From positions 1 through 64,000 of the forward strand of contig CAZOHT010000013.1 in the NCBI GenBank assembly GCA_964579825.1: a stretch of DNA of 64,000 bases, read 5' to 3'. Positions 1 through 8,435 of the stretch are shown one piece after another. Both the position numbers and the translations under genes were made by a program. Each line of letters opens with the position of its first letter. Within the stretch, counting starts at the first letter, position 1. The notes under the pieces were generated by a model, which did not search any database, had not been told where the DNA came from, and worked only from the letters and a program-made list of their open reading frames with translations. This DNA is from SPCO01 sp964579825. GTDB taxonomy: Bacteria; Chloroflexota; Limnocylindria; Limnocylindrales; CSP1-4.

Positions 1-43
1 GGGACCCGGGCCGGTGCCCGTTCGAGAGACGGAGGGGGACCGT

Positions 44-790
44 CTAGGCCGGGCGAGTGTCCTTGCCGTTGATCCCTCCCGGGTGCCAGGGGGTCCCGAG
101 CAACGGGAGGAGGTAGCGGTCGACGCCGTAGTAGCCGGCGACCTTCCAGGCCAGCATCAGCCCGATGGCGAGCGTGAACAGGACCGGGTTGGTCGACGCG
201 GAGCCGGCCAGCAGGAACGACATGTTCATGAAGGCCCCGAAGAAGGCGGCGAAGCCGGTTAGCAGGCCGATGATGAGCCCGATACCTACGGCCATCTCAC
301 CGAACGTGATGACGTAGCCCATCCAGGACTCGGCGCCATTGTCGATGAGGAGCTGGAGGAAGGTCCGGTACCACTCGAACGAGATCGCGGGCCGGCCCTC
401 TTCCGGGATGGCGACCGCGTTCTTCCAGTACCCGAGAAGTGCCGCGCCGCCGTCGATCCAGCCTTCACCGGTGAACTTGTGCCAGCCGGCCTCGAGCCAC
501 GAGAAGCCGAGGAACAGGCGGATCGGCAGCCAGAACAGGCCGGCATTCGAATTCGAGAACAGGAACCGCGTGAAGGCGGGTCCTTCGATATCGATCGTCT
601 CGCCACCCGGCTGGTTGCGCTCCTGGAACAGGAGGACAAGCAGGATGATGAATGCGATCCAGAAGCCGATGGTCACCACCTGGTTGATCGTCGTACCGGC
701 CTCCGGGTAGACCCACGGGTTGACCAGGTAGAACAGCAGGACCGCGGCGATCCCGCCGGCCACGGCTGCCAGGTTCCGAGTGCTTGCCAT
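44..790 (-). CDS. DoxX family membrane protein
   Basis: The 248-residue integral membrane protein has a first hydrophobic segment at about residues 8-26, a second at 38-55, and a DoxX-like four-helix block from about residue 88 onward (IRLFLGFSWLEAGWHKF, then GYVITFGEMAVGIGLIIGLL). DoxX/DoxD relatives include the small subunit of thiosulfate:quinone oxidoreductase and many uncharacterised membrane proteins; the substrate here cannot be read from sequence. The ATG at 790 is preceded on the minus strand by a purine-rich AGGGAAGGG stretch that can serve as ribosome binding site. It stands alone, downstream of the XRE regulator on the same strand. Confidence 0.85.
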   Translation of the reverse strand: MASTRNLAAVAGGIAAVLLFYLVNPWVYPEAGTTINQVVTIGFWIAFIILLVLLFQERNQPGGETIDIEGPAFTRFLFSNSNAGLFWLPIRLFLGFSWLEAGWHKFTGEGWIDGGAALLGYWKNAVAIPEEGRPAISFEWYRTFLQLLIDNGAESWMGYVITFGEMAVGIGLIIGLLTGFAAFFGAFMNMSFLLAGSASTNPVLFTLAIGLMLAWKVAGYYGVDRYLLPLLGTPWHPGGINGKDTRPA

Positions 791-862
791 GCCGATCCCT
801 TCCCTTCCCTGCGCGCCTGCCTAGTCCGACGGGCGTCACGACTGAGCACATGAAACGCCGCG

Positions 863-876
863 GGCACGATCGTGCC
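863..876. promoter_or_regulatory. 14-bp perfect palindrome upstream of doxX-like gene
   Basis: GGCACGATCGTGCC is a perfect 14-bp inverted repeat in the 104-bp gap between the stop of the regulator gene and the start of the DoxX gene. Its place 73 bp upstream of the DoxX start suits an operator for a dimeric repressor. The regulator that would bind it is unknown. Confidence 0.35.
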
Positions 877-894
877 ATACGGCCGAGCGGCCCC

Positions 895-1740
895 TCACGG
901 CCGTGCCATGTGGCCTTGAGTCGGCCCCGTGCGGTGCGGAGCCGTCGGGTGCGGTCCGGCGCGACTGATGGGCAGGTCGCTGAGACTGGCGGTGTCACCG
1001 TCGACGGTGGCCCACAGGAACGTGGAGCCTGGCCACGGGGAGCCGGCTCCGACGAGGGCTCGGTACGCCTCGGGGGCGGGCGCTGGATAGGCCGTCGCCA
1101 GGGTCGCCGAGAAGCGATGCGCGAGTTCGCGATTCGTCCTCGTTCGCCGCAGGATCAGGACGCGATGGATCACCGGCGTGCTGAGGTCGTCTCGCGGCCA
1201 GATGTCGGCGCTCGGGAGCGACTCCGCCTTCTCAGCGGCCCAGCGGATCTGTTGCTCGAGGCGACGCAGCTCGGAGTGCACCTCGATCGCGAGGAAAGTT
1301 TCCCTGTCGCGCAGGCGCAGGACGACATCGATGACGCCGCGCGCCGGCCGATGGACCGGCACCTCGACGTGGGCCTGCCAACGCGGGTCGGCGGTCCGAA
1401 GCACTTCCTCGACGATCCGTGCCTGGATCGGATCCCGCAGCCGCGGCCCGGTGCCTGGATACAGGCGGACCGAGGCGTCCCCACCGAGCGCCTCGGCGAT
1501 GGCGACCAACACCGTGAGGCTGGGTTCGCGGATGCCTCGCTCGACCTGGCTGAGGTAGCCGTCGTCGATGCCGGCCGCTGCAGCGAGTCGCCTGATCGAG
1601 AGCCCGGCATCCTCTCGCAGGTTCTTGACCTCCGAACCGATGCGGATCCGCAGCGTCCGGGAGCGGCGTCCGACGGCCGTTCGTGTGGTCCGTCTTGGCC
1701 GACTTGGTGTCCCGGTGGTCATGCGGACAGTGAAGCGCAT
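895..1740 (-). CDS. XRE-family regulator with C-terminal nuclease-fold-like domain
   Basis: After a short Arg/Thr-rich N-terminus comes a clear Cro/CI helix-turn-helix (NLREDAGLSIRRLAAAAGI, then DDGYLSQVERGIREPS and VLVAIAEALGG). The C-terminal half carries GVIDVVLRLR ... FLAIEVHSELRRLEQQIRWA, a spacing of D and E that resembles the PD-(D/E)XK fold; that part is inference and no catalytic activity is claimed. The start is uncertain: ATGs lie at 1761, 1740 and 1722. ATG 1740 has AAGGG just upstream, at rather short spacing; ATG 1722 is the simplest alternative. The gene reads away from the repeated near-palindromes at 1941-2180, which are candidate binding sites. Confidence 0.75.
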   Translation of the reverse strand: MRFTVRMTTGTPSRPRRTTRTAVGRRSRTLRIRIGSEVKNLREDAGLSIRRLAAAAGIDDGYLSQVERGIREPSLTVLVAIAEALGGDASVRLYPGTGPRLRDPIQARIVEEVLRTADPRWQAHVEVPVHRPARGVIDVVLRLRDRETFLAIEVHSELRRLEQQIRWAAEKAESLPSADIWPRDDLSTPVIHRVLILRRTRTNRELAHRFSATLATAYPAPAPEAYRALVGAGSPWPGSTFLWATVDGDTASLSDLPISRAGPHPTAPHRTGPTQGHMARP

Positions 1741-1934
1741 GGCCCTTATCGGGCGATGCACTGGCGATCGACGAGGTGCNNNNNNNNNNNNNNNNNNNNN
1801 NNNNNNNNNNNNNNNNNNNNNNNNNNNNNNNNNNNNNNNNNNNNNNNNNNNNNNNNNNNNNNNNNNNNNNNNNNNNNNNGGACAGTGAAGCGCATGGCCC
1901 TTATCGGGCGATGCACTGGCGATCGACGAGGTGC
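1725..1934. other. Assembly gap (100 N) flanked by identical 55-bp ends
   Basis: Bases 1725-1779 and 1880-1934 are identical over 55 bp and bracket N at 1780-1879. The same pattern, with the same 55-bp length, occurs at the second gap. This is what an unmerged k=55 contig overlap looks like, so the true sequence probably runs from 1779 directly to 1935. The N run is not real length and the duplication is not biological. Confidence 0.85.
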
Positions 1935-1940
1935 GCCTCT

Positions 1941-2180
1941 GCTGGCTGAGAGCCCGCGATCAGCGCAGAAACCGGCCCACGCGTGCCCCGTGCTGGCTCT
2001 CAGCCGGCGATTCCCGCACCTGGCGGTGGTTGGTACGCCGTTCGCTGGCTCTGAGCGGGCGATCGGCTCGTCCTCGGGGAGATCCGGGCTCTACGGCGAC
2101 CGACGCTGCCAGGATCGCTGGCTCTGAGCAGGCAGCGGGACGCGACGAGCCGTCACACGCCAGGATCGCTGGCTCTGAGC
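1941..2180. repeat. Five helically phased 13-bp near-palindromes
   Basis: Five copies of GCTGGCTCTGAGC or a close variant begin at 1941 (GCTGGCTGAGAGC), 1992 (GCTGGCTCTCAGC), 2044, 2117 and 2168. The core GCTCTGAGC is an odd palindrome. Start-to-start distances are 51, 52, 73 and 51 bp, close to 5, 5, 7 and 5 DNA turns, so all sites face the same side of the helix. The last two copies share a longer identical stretch (2108-2131 and 2159-2182). The stretch from 1741 to 2305 holds no convincing gene; it separates the XRE regulator from the Lhr helicase gene. Confidence 0.55.
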
Positions 2181-2290
2181 AGCTTCGGCGGACCCGGGCA
2201 CGACTTGGGCGGGCGACCGGATCGCACCCAACCACCCGAATGGATCGCACCGGCCACGAATAGAACGGGCGTACGGTACCGACCGCCGCC

Positions 2291-2296
2291 TATACT
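2291..2296 (+). promoter_or_regulatory. -10 element of leaderless-type lhr promoter
   Basis: TATACT ends 9 nt before the GTG start codon at 2306, and no Shine-Dalgarno sequence lies between. Transcription would start at or next to the start codon. No good -35 hexamer is visible. Confidence 0.5.
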
Positions 2297-2305
2297 CACC
2301 GTCCC

Positions 2306-5300
2306 GTGGCCGCGATCGCCCAGCCTCCCAAGGCCAAACCGCCCATCGATCCGCTCGGGCCGTTCTCGCCCGCGGTCCGTGCCTGGTTCACGACGAGCTT
2401 CGAAGCCCCGACCGACGCGCAGGCGCGTGGCTGGGCGGCCATCTCCGCCGGTCGGCACACGCTCATCCACGCCCCGACGGGGAGTGGCAAGACCCTGGCC
2501 GCGTTCCTGTGGTGCCTGGACCGCCTGGCGCGCGATCCGAGTCCACCGCCGACCCGCACCGAACCGGGCCACGTCCGCGTCCTCTACATCTCGCCGCTCA
2601 AGGCCCTGACCTACGACATCGAACGCAACCTGCGGGCGCCGCTGACGGGCATCGGCCTGGCCGCAGAGCGCCTCGGCGAGTCGCCGCCACGCATCAGCGT
2701 CATGTCGCGGACCGGCGACACGCCCGCCGAGGATCGCCGCCAGATCGCACGTCGTCCGCCGGACATCCTCATCACGACCCCCGAGTCGCTCTACCTGATG
2801 CTCACCAGCGCGGCCCGCGAGACCCTCCGTCACGTCGACCACGTGATCATCGACGAGGTCCACGCGATCGCCGGCACGAAGCGTGGCGCCCACCTCGCCC
2901 TGTCACTCGAGCGACTCGAGGCCCTCCGCCCGCCGGACGCGCGTCCCCCACAACGGATCGGCCTGTCCGCCACGCAACGGCCGCTCGAGGCGATCGCCAC
3001 GTTCATGGCCGGCATCGGGCCCGGGCGTGACGTCGCCATCGTCGATGCCGGCGCGCGCAAGCCGCTCGAGCTGCGAGTCGTCGTGCCGGTCGACGATATG
3101 GCCGCGATCGGCGAGGTCCTGCCGCCGGACCAGCAGCCCGGCGGTCCGGCCACGAGTCCGGAGGCCCGCTCGAGCATCTGGCCGTCCATCCATCCGGCCA
3201 TCCTGGAGCTCATCCGAAGCCACCGCAGCACGATCGTCTTCACCAATAGCCGGCGGCTGAGCGAGCGCCTGGCCCAGCGCCTCAACGAACTCGCCGGCGA
3301 GGAGCTGGTCAAGGCCCACCACGGCAGCATCGCCCGCGAGCAGCGCCTGGCCATCGAGGAGGAGCTCAAGGCCGGCCGCCTGCCGGCGCTCGTCGCCACG
3401 AGCTCCTTGGAGCTCGGCATCGACATGGGCGCCGTGGACCTCGTCATCCAGGTCGAGAGCCCCACGAGCGTCGCGCGGGGTCTGCAGCGCGTCGGCCGGG
3501 CCGGTCACCAGGTCGGTGCGCCGAGCAAGGGCGTGATCTTCCCGAAGTACCGCGGCGACCTGCTCGAGGCGGCCGTCGTGGCGCGGCGGATGCACGAGGG
3601 TGCCATCGAGACGACCACGATCCCGCGCAACCCGCTCGATGTCCTCGCCCAGCAGCTCGTGGCGATGACGGTCATGGATCCCTGGACCGTGGACGACCTG
3701 TTCGCGACCGTCACCCGCGCGGCGCCCTATGAGAGCCTCACGAGGGATGTCCTGGAAGGCGTCCTGGGGATGCTCGCCGGCGCCTATCCCTCGGACGAGT
3801 TCGCGGAACTGAAGCCACGCGTCGTGTGGGATCGCGTCACGGATGTCGTCCAGGGCCGGCGCGACGCGCGGGTCGTCGCCATCACGAGCGGCGGGACCAT
3901 CCCGGACCGTGGCCTGTACGGCGTGTTCATGGTCGGCGAGGTCGGCACACCCGGTCGGCGGGTCGGCGAGCTCGACGAGGAGATGGTCTACGAGAGCCGC
4001 GCCGGCGAGGTCATCACCCTCGGAGCGAGCAGCTGGCGGATCGAGGACATCGGGCACGATCGGGTCACGGTCAGTCCCGCGCCGGGTGTGCCGGGCAAGC
4101 TCCCGTTCTGGCATGGCGATGCGGTCGGACGACCGATCGAACTCGGTCAGGCCGTCGGCGCGTTCATCCGCGAGACCGAGGCCGATCTCGCCCGCGGGAC
4201 CCGCGGACGGGCCATCGCCACCACGCGACTCCAGGAGCGCCACGACCTGGACGAGCGTGCGGCGACCAACCTGCTCGCGTACCTGGACGACGAACGCGAG
4301 ATGGCTGGTGCCCTCGCCACGGATCGGCGGATCGTCGTCGAGCGGTTCCGCGATGAGCTCGGCGACTGGCGCCTGTGCGTGCTGACCCCGTTCGGGGGCC
4401 GCGTCCACGCCCCGTGGTCGCTCGCGATCGAGGCCCGGTTGCAGGAGCGCCTCGGGCTCGAGGTCCAGACGATCTGGTCGGACGATGGCATCGCCATCCG
4501 GCTGCCGGAAGGCGATGCGCCGCTGGACGGCATCGAGGCGCTGCTGTTCCCGGATGCCGACGACCTCGAGGACCTCGTCGTCGGTCAGCTCGCGACGTCC
4601 GCCCTGTTCGCCAGCCGGTTCCGGGAGAACGCGGCGCGCGCGCTGCTCCTGCCGCGACGTCGGCCGGGCACCCGGACGCCGCTCTGGCAGCAGCGCCAGC
4701 GCGCGGCGGACCTGCTCTCGGTGGCCAGCCGCTACGGCAGCTTCCCGATCCTGGTCGAGACGTATCGAGAGTGCCTGAGCGACGTGTTCGATCTGCCGGC
4801 GCTCCGCCGGATCCTGGCCGACGTGGGCCGCCGCGACATCGATATCCACAGCGTCGAGACCGTCAGCGCGTCGCCCTTCGCCAGCAGCCTCTTGTTCGAC
4901 TATGTCGCGGCCTACATGTACGACGGCGATGCGCCGCTGGCCGAGCGGCGGGCCGGCGCCCTGACACTGGACCGCGATCTCCTCCGCGAGCTGCTCGGCC
5001 AGGAGGAACTGCGCGAGCTCCTGGACCCGGACGCCCTCGCCGACCTGGAGCTGAGCCTCCAGGCGCTGACCGAGGATCGACGAGCATCGAGTCTCGATGG
5101 GGTCCACGACCTGCTCCGTCGGCTGGGCGACCTTGACGACGCCGAGGTGGCGACACGGACCGACGGCGGGTCGTCCGCCGCCGATCCGTGGCTCGCGGGA
5201 CTGGAGGCCGCGCGACGGGCGGTCCGCATCCGGATCGCGGGCGAGGAGCGCTGGGTCGCGGTGGAGGATGTCGCCCGCTACCGCGACGCGTGTGGCGTGT

Positions 5301-6871
5301 CCGTCCCGATGGGCATCCCGGCGGCGTTCCTCGCTCCGGCGGTCGGAGCGCTGGACTCGCTCCTCGCGCGCTGGGCCCGAACGCACGGGCCGTTCCTGAC
5401 GCCCGAGCCGGCGCGTCGATGGGGACTGCCGCCGGCCCCCGTGGACGATGCCCTCGAGCGGTTGCTGGCGGCCGGCACGATCCTGCGCGGCGAGTTCCGG
5501 CCGGGCGGCGCCGAGCGCGAGTGGTGCGATCCGGACGTCCTGCGGCTCCTTCGCCGACGATCGCTGGCGCGCCTGCGTCACGAGGTGGAACCGGTGGATC
5601 CGGCGGCCCTCGCCCGGTTCCTGCCGGGCTGGCACGGCATCGCGGCCGTCGGTCCGGCGCCGGCGCCGATCCGTGGATCGGCCGCGCTGGAGCGCCTCGC
5701 CGAGGTCGTGGAGCAACTCGCCGGCCTGCCGCTGCCGGCGTCCGTCCTGGAGCGGGACATCCTGCCGGCCCGGATCCCCGGCTACTCGCCGCGACTGCTG
5801 GACGAGCTCGGGGCGCTGGGCGAGGTCGCCTGGGTGGGCCACGGACCGCTCGGCCGCGATGACGGCCGCATCGCCCTGGTGCGCCCCGGGCGGGAGGCGG
5901 TCCGGCCGATCGGCCCACCGGACGGCGTCGAGCGCCCCGCAGAACCCCGCCATGAGGCGATCCGCGAGCTGCTGACGCGGCGCGGGGCGTCGTTCTACCG
6001 GGAGCTGTTCACCGCGGCCGGCGGCGGGACGGACCGCGACGTGCTCGACGCGCTGTGGGACCTGGTCTGGGCCGGCGAAGTCACCAACGACACGTTCGCT
6101 CCGTTGCGCGCCCTGCGCTGGAAGCGGACCCCGAGTGGGGGCGCGCGCCGTCCGCGGGCCGGCCGTCTGACCGCGCTCGGACCGCCGGAAGCCGCCGGTC
6201 GCTGGTCGCTCGTCGAGCCGTCGGTCGGGGCCACGACCCCCACCGCCCGGCTGCACGCCCAGAGCCTGGCCCTGCTCGAGCGCCACGGGGTGTTGACCCG
6301 CGAGGCGGTCGCGTCAGAGGGGATCGTCGGCGGGTTCAGTGCCGTCTACCCGGTCCTGCGGGCCATGGAGGAGGCCGGCCGGATCCGGCGCGGGTACTTC
6401 GTCGATGGCCTTGGGGCGGCCCAGTTCGCCCTGGCCGGTGCCCTGGATCGCCTGCGTGCCGAACGCGACGGCGCCGAGGGCTCGGACCGGGCGGGTGCCT
6501 ACCTCCTCGCGGCGACGGATCCCGCCAACCCGTTCGGGGCCGCGCTGCCGTGGCCGCGCCATGGGGAGTCCGACCGGCGACCGCTCCAGCGCGCCGCGGG
6601 GGCCTATGTCGCCATCGTGGACGGCCAGGCGGCCGTCTACCTCGAGCGAGGTGGCTCCACGCTCCAGACCCTGGCCCCGGCCGACGACCCCGGGATCGCG
6701 ACCGCCGCGCTCCGATCCCTGGCGGGGTTGGTCACGGACGGTCGTGCCCGCGAGATCGTCATCCGCAAGGTCGACGGACTGCCGGTGACCGAGTCTCCCT
6801 GGAAGGCGTCACTCGTGGCCGCGGGCTTCACGCCCGGCTATCGCGGACTGGTCCTGCGCGGCACGAGGTGA
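2306..6871 (+). CDS. lhr: Lhr-family ATP-dependent DNA helicase (full length)
   Basis: The 1521-residue protein matches the length of bacterial long-form Lhr (about 1,500 residues). Superfamily 2 motifs appear in order: Walker A APTGSGKT at residues 56-63, TTPES, DEVH at 183-186, the SATQRP motif III, and the VARGLQRVGRAGHQ motif VI. The rest carries the Lhr winged-helix and beta-barrel regions and the long C-terminal part found only in the long form. Lhr unwinds RNA:DNA and DNA duplexes 3'-5' in repair. The neighbouring nei gene, 6 nt downstream on the same strand, supports a repair unit. The GTG start is chosen because the TATACT -10 lies just upstream. Confidence 0.95.
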   Translation: MAAIAQPPKAKPPIDPLGPFSPAVRAWFTTSFEAPTDAQARGWAAISAGRHTLIHAPTGSGKTLAAFLWCLDRLARDPSPPPTRTEPGHVRVLYISPLKALTYDIERNLRAPLTGIGLAAERLGESPPRISVMSRTGDTPAEDRRQIARRPPDILITTPESLYLMLTSAARETLRHVDHVIIDEVHAIAGTKRGAHLALSLERLEALRPPDARPPQRIGLSATQRPLEAIATFMAGIGPGRDVAIVDAGARKPLELRVVVPVDDMAAIGEVLPPDQQPGGPATSPEARSSIWPSIHPAILELIRSHRSTIVFTNSRRLSERLAQRLNELAGEELVKAHHGSIAREQRLAIEEELKAGRLPALVATSSLELGIDMGAVDLVIQVESPTSVARGLQRVGRAGHQVGAPSKGVIFPKYRGDLLEAAVVARRMHEGAIETTTIPRNPLDVLAQQLVAMTVMDPWTVDDLFATVTRAAPYESLTRDVLEGVLGMLAGAYPSDEFAELKPRVVWDRVTDVVQGRRDARVVAITSGGTIPDRGLYGVFMVGEVGTPGRRVGELDEEMVYESRAGEVITLGASSWRIEDIGHDRVTVSPAPGVPGKLPFWHGDAVGRPIELGQAVGAFIRETEADLARGTRGRAIATTRLQERHDLDERAATNLLAYLDDEREMAGALATDRRIVVERFRDELGDWRLCVLTPFGGRVHAPWSLAIEARLQERLGLEVQTIWSDDGIAIRLPEGDAPLDGIEALLFPDADDLEDLVVGQLATSALFASRFRENAARALLLPRRRPGTRTPLWQQRQRAADLLSVASRYGSFPILVETYRECLSDVFDLPALRRILADVGRRDIDIHSVETVSASPFASSLLFDYVAAYMYDGDAPLAERRAGALTLDRDLLRELLGQEELRELLDPDALADLELSLQALTEDRRASSLDGVHDLLRRLGDLDDAEVATRTDGGSSAADPWLAGLEAARRAVRIRIAGEERWVAVEDVARYRDACGVSVPMGIPAAFLAPAVGALDSLLARWARTHGPFLTPEPARRWGLPPAPVDDALERLLAAGTILRGEFRPGGAEREWCDPDVLRLLRRRSLARLRHEVEPVDPAALARFLPGWHGIAAVGPAPAPIRGSAALERLAEVVEQLAGLPLPASVLERDILPARIPGYSPRLLDELGALGEVAWVGHGPLGRDDGRIALVRPGREAVRPIGPPDGVERPAEPRHEAIRELLTRRGASFYRELFTAAGGGTDRDVLDALWDLVWAGEVTNDTFAPLRALRWKRTPSGGARRPRAGRLTALGPPEAAGRWSLVEPSVGATTPTARLHAQSLALLERHGVLTREAVASEGIVGGFSAVYPVLRAMEEAGRIRRGYFVDGLGAAQFALAGALDRLRAERDGAEGSDRAGAYLLAATDPANPFGAALPWPRHGESDRRPLQRAAGAYVAIVDGQAAVYLERGGSTLQTLAPADDPGIATAALRSLAGLVTDGRAREIVIRKVDGLPVTESPWKASLVAAGFTPGYRGLVLRGTR

Positions 6872-6877
6872 GCCCTG

Positions 6878-7717
6878 GTGCCTGAGGGCGACACGCTCTT
6901 CCGGACCGCGGCCGGGCTCCGGCCGTACCTCGTCGGGCGGACCGTCACGGCTGCCCGGGCGAGCGGTCCGGGCCCCATCCCGCAAGTCCACCGAGTCGTC
7001 GGGCACGAGATCACGGCCGTGGACGCGATGGGCAAGAACCTCCTCATCCGCTTCGACGGCGGGCTCGAGATCCGGACGCACCTGCGGATGAACGGGTCGT
7101 GGCATCGCTACCGACCCGGCGAGCGATGGCGCCGCCCGCCGGCCCACGCCCGCCTGGTGCTCGAGGTCCCGGGCGCCATCGCCGTCTGCTTCGATGCGCC
7201 GGTCGTCGAACTCCTGGAGGTCCGCGCCGAGGCGCTCCATCCCGCCCTGGCCGGTCTCGGCCCGGACCTGCTGTCACCCGACTTCGACGCCGACGAGGCG
7301 ATCCGTCGCCTGCGCGACCCGTCGCGGGCTGCCACATCGATCGCCGAGACCCTGCTCGACCAGCGGGCCCTCGCCGGCATCGGCAACGTCTACAAGAGCG
7401 AGGTCCTCTGGATCGAGGGCGTGTCGCCGTTCGCAGCCACGTCCGATGTGCCTGACGACGCCCTCGTCCGACTCGTGGTGACCGCCCGACGCCTCCTGCT
7501 CGCCAATGTCGCCACGACCCGTGGCCCGGAACGCGTCACGACGACAGGGGACCGTGGGGCGCCCGGACCCCTCTACGTCTACGGCCGGGCCGGTCGCCCA
7601 TGCCGGCGCTGCCGGACGCCGATCACGCGAGCGCGCCAGGGCCGGGAGCTGCCGCGCCTCACGTTCTGGTGTCCGGCCTGCCAGGCGGGGCCGCGTATCA
7701 TCTCGCCCGATGTGTGA
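6878..7717 (+). CDS. nei: Endonuclease VIII-like DNA glycosylase (Fpg/Nei family)
   Basis: This 279-residue bifunctional glycosylase/AP lyase would remove oxidised bases. It starts MPEGDT, so after Met removal Pro2 is the Schiff-base nucleophile and Glu3 the acid; the conserved Lys is K53 (AMGKNLLIRF). The helix-two-turn-helix region holds LLDQRALAGIGNVYKSE, and a C-terminal zinc finger uses C242, C245, C265 and C268. The PEGDT start favours Nei over Fpg (PELPE). GTG start, 6 nt after lhr. The stop overlaps the next gene by 8 nt. Confidence 0.93.
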   Translation: MPEGDTLFRTAAGLRPYLVGRTVTAARASGPGPIPQVHRVVGHEITAVDAMGKNLLIRFDGGLEIRTHLRMNGSWHRYRPGERWRRPPAHARLVLEVPGAIAVCFDAPVVELLEVRAEALHPALAGLGPDLLSPDFDADEAIRRLRDPSRAATSIAETLLDQRALAGIGNVYKSEVLWIEGVSPFAATSDVPDDALVRLVVTARRLLLANVATTRGPERVTTTGDRGAPGPLYVYGRAGRPCRRCRTPITRARQGRELPRLTFWCPACQAGPRIISPDV

Positions 7718-8426
7718 GCAGTTCATCGCCAGGGCGAGCGAGCCGTTCCGGCTCGACGACCTGTGGCCGGTCGCCGAGAAGCTGGAGCGCTTCGGACTCG
7801 GTGGCTTCGGGTGGGGTGCGGCCTGGGTGGACGGTGCGGGGACGCTGCGGAGCTACCGTGATGTCCGCGCGTTCCGCGACGATCCGGGGCGTGACACGGT
7901 GGGTGCAGCCGAGACGACCGCCGCCCTCGTCCACCTGCGCCGGCCGTCGAAGCTGTCGACGCTGACGATGCCCGACACCCAGCCGTTCGACGATCCGGCC
8001 GGGCGGTACGCCCTCAGCCACAACGGCGACCTCCTCGACTACCGGTCGCTGCGCGCCACGTACCGGGGGCAGGGCCGGATCCACGGCCGAGCCGACACCG
8101 AGGTCGGCGCACGCTGGCTGGAGGATGCCTGGGACCCGACCGAACGCCCCGAGCACCTCCTCGCGGCCCTCCACGACCGGTTCGGTGGACAGGCCAACCT
8201 GGCCGTCCTGACCCATGACGGGCGCCCGTTCCACTACGCGGGAAACCGCGAGAACCCGGTCTTCAGCTTCCGGCTCGGGCGGATCGGCCTGGCCAGCACC
8301 GGGCTGTACTCGCTCGACCGGTCCGTGTTCCGCTACGTCGCCCCCGCTGCCACGGACCGGCGCCTCATCCGGCTCCACACGTCGGTGGCCTTGGATGGAG
8401 ACGGGACCGCACACACGGGGGCGTAA
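7710..8426 (+). CDS. Class II glutamine amidotransferase (YafJ-like)
   Basis: The protein begins MCEQFIARASEP, placing a Cys directly after the initiator Met as in Ntn-type class II glutamine amidotransferases. Later motifs are LVHLRRPS, a SHNGDLLDYRSLR block (the NGD glutamine-site loop) and GQANLAVLTHDG. At 238 residues it is a lone glutaminase domain with no synthase partner, as in the YafJ/EgtC group; the acceptor substrate is unknown. A TATCAT -10 at 7696-7701 lies 8 nt before the ATG, so it can be made from its own leaderless mRNA as well as by read-through from nei. Confidence 0.88.
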   Translation: MCEQFIARASEPFRLDDLWPVAEKLERFGLGGFGWGAAWVDGAGTLRSYRDVRAFRDDPGRDTVGAAETTAALVHLRRPSKLSTLTMPDTQPFDDPAGRYALSHNGDLLDYRSLRATYRGQGRIHGRADTEVGARWLEDAWDPTERPEHLLAALHDRFGGQANLAVLTHDGRPFHYAGNRENPVFSFRLGRIGLASTGLYSLDRSVFRYVAPAATDRRLIRLHTSVALDGDGTAHTGA

Positions 8427-8435
8427 CATCCGGCG

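Noticed and set aside
1725..1934. A real 55-bp direct repeat (attachment site or duplication)
   Set aside because: The same exact length brackets the only other N gap, and merging there restores a gene, so both are assembly overlaps.
1941..2180. CRISPR array
   Set aside because: Repeats are 13 bp and imperfect, spacing is 51/52/73/51, spacers are not uniform, and no cas gene is near.
2903..6286. A 1,127-codon open frame on the minus strand
   Set aside because: It lies entirely inside lhr, is Arg/Gln/Asp-rich without motifs, and is a typical GC-rich antisense frame.
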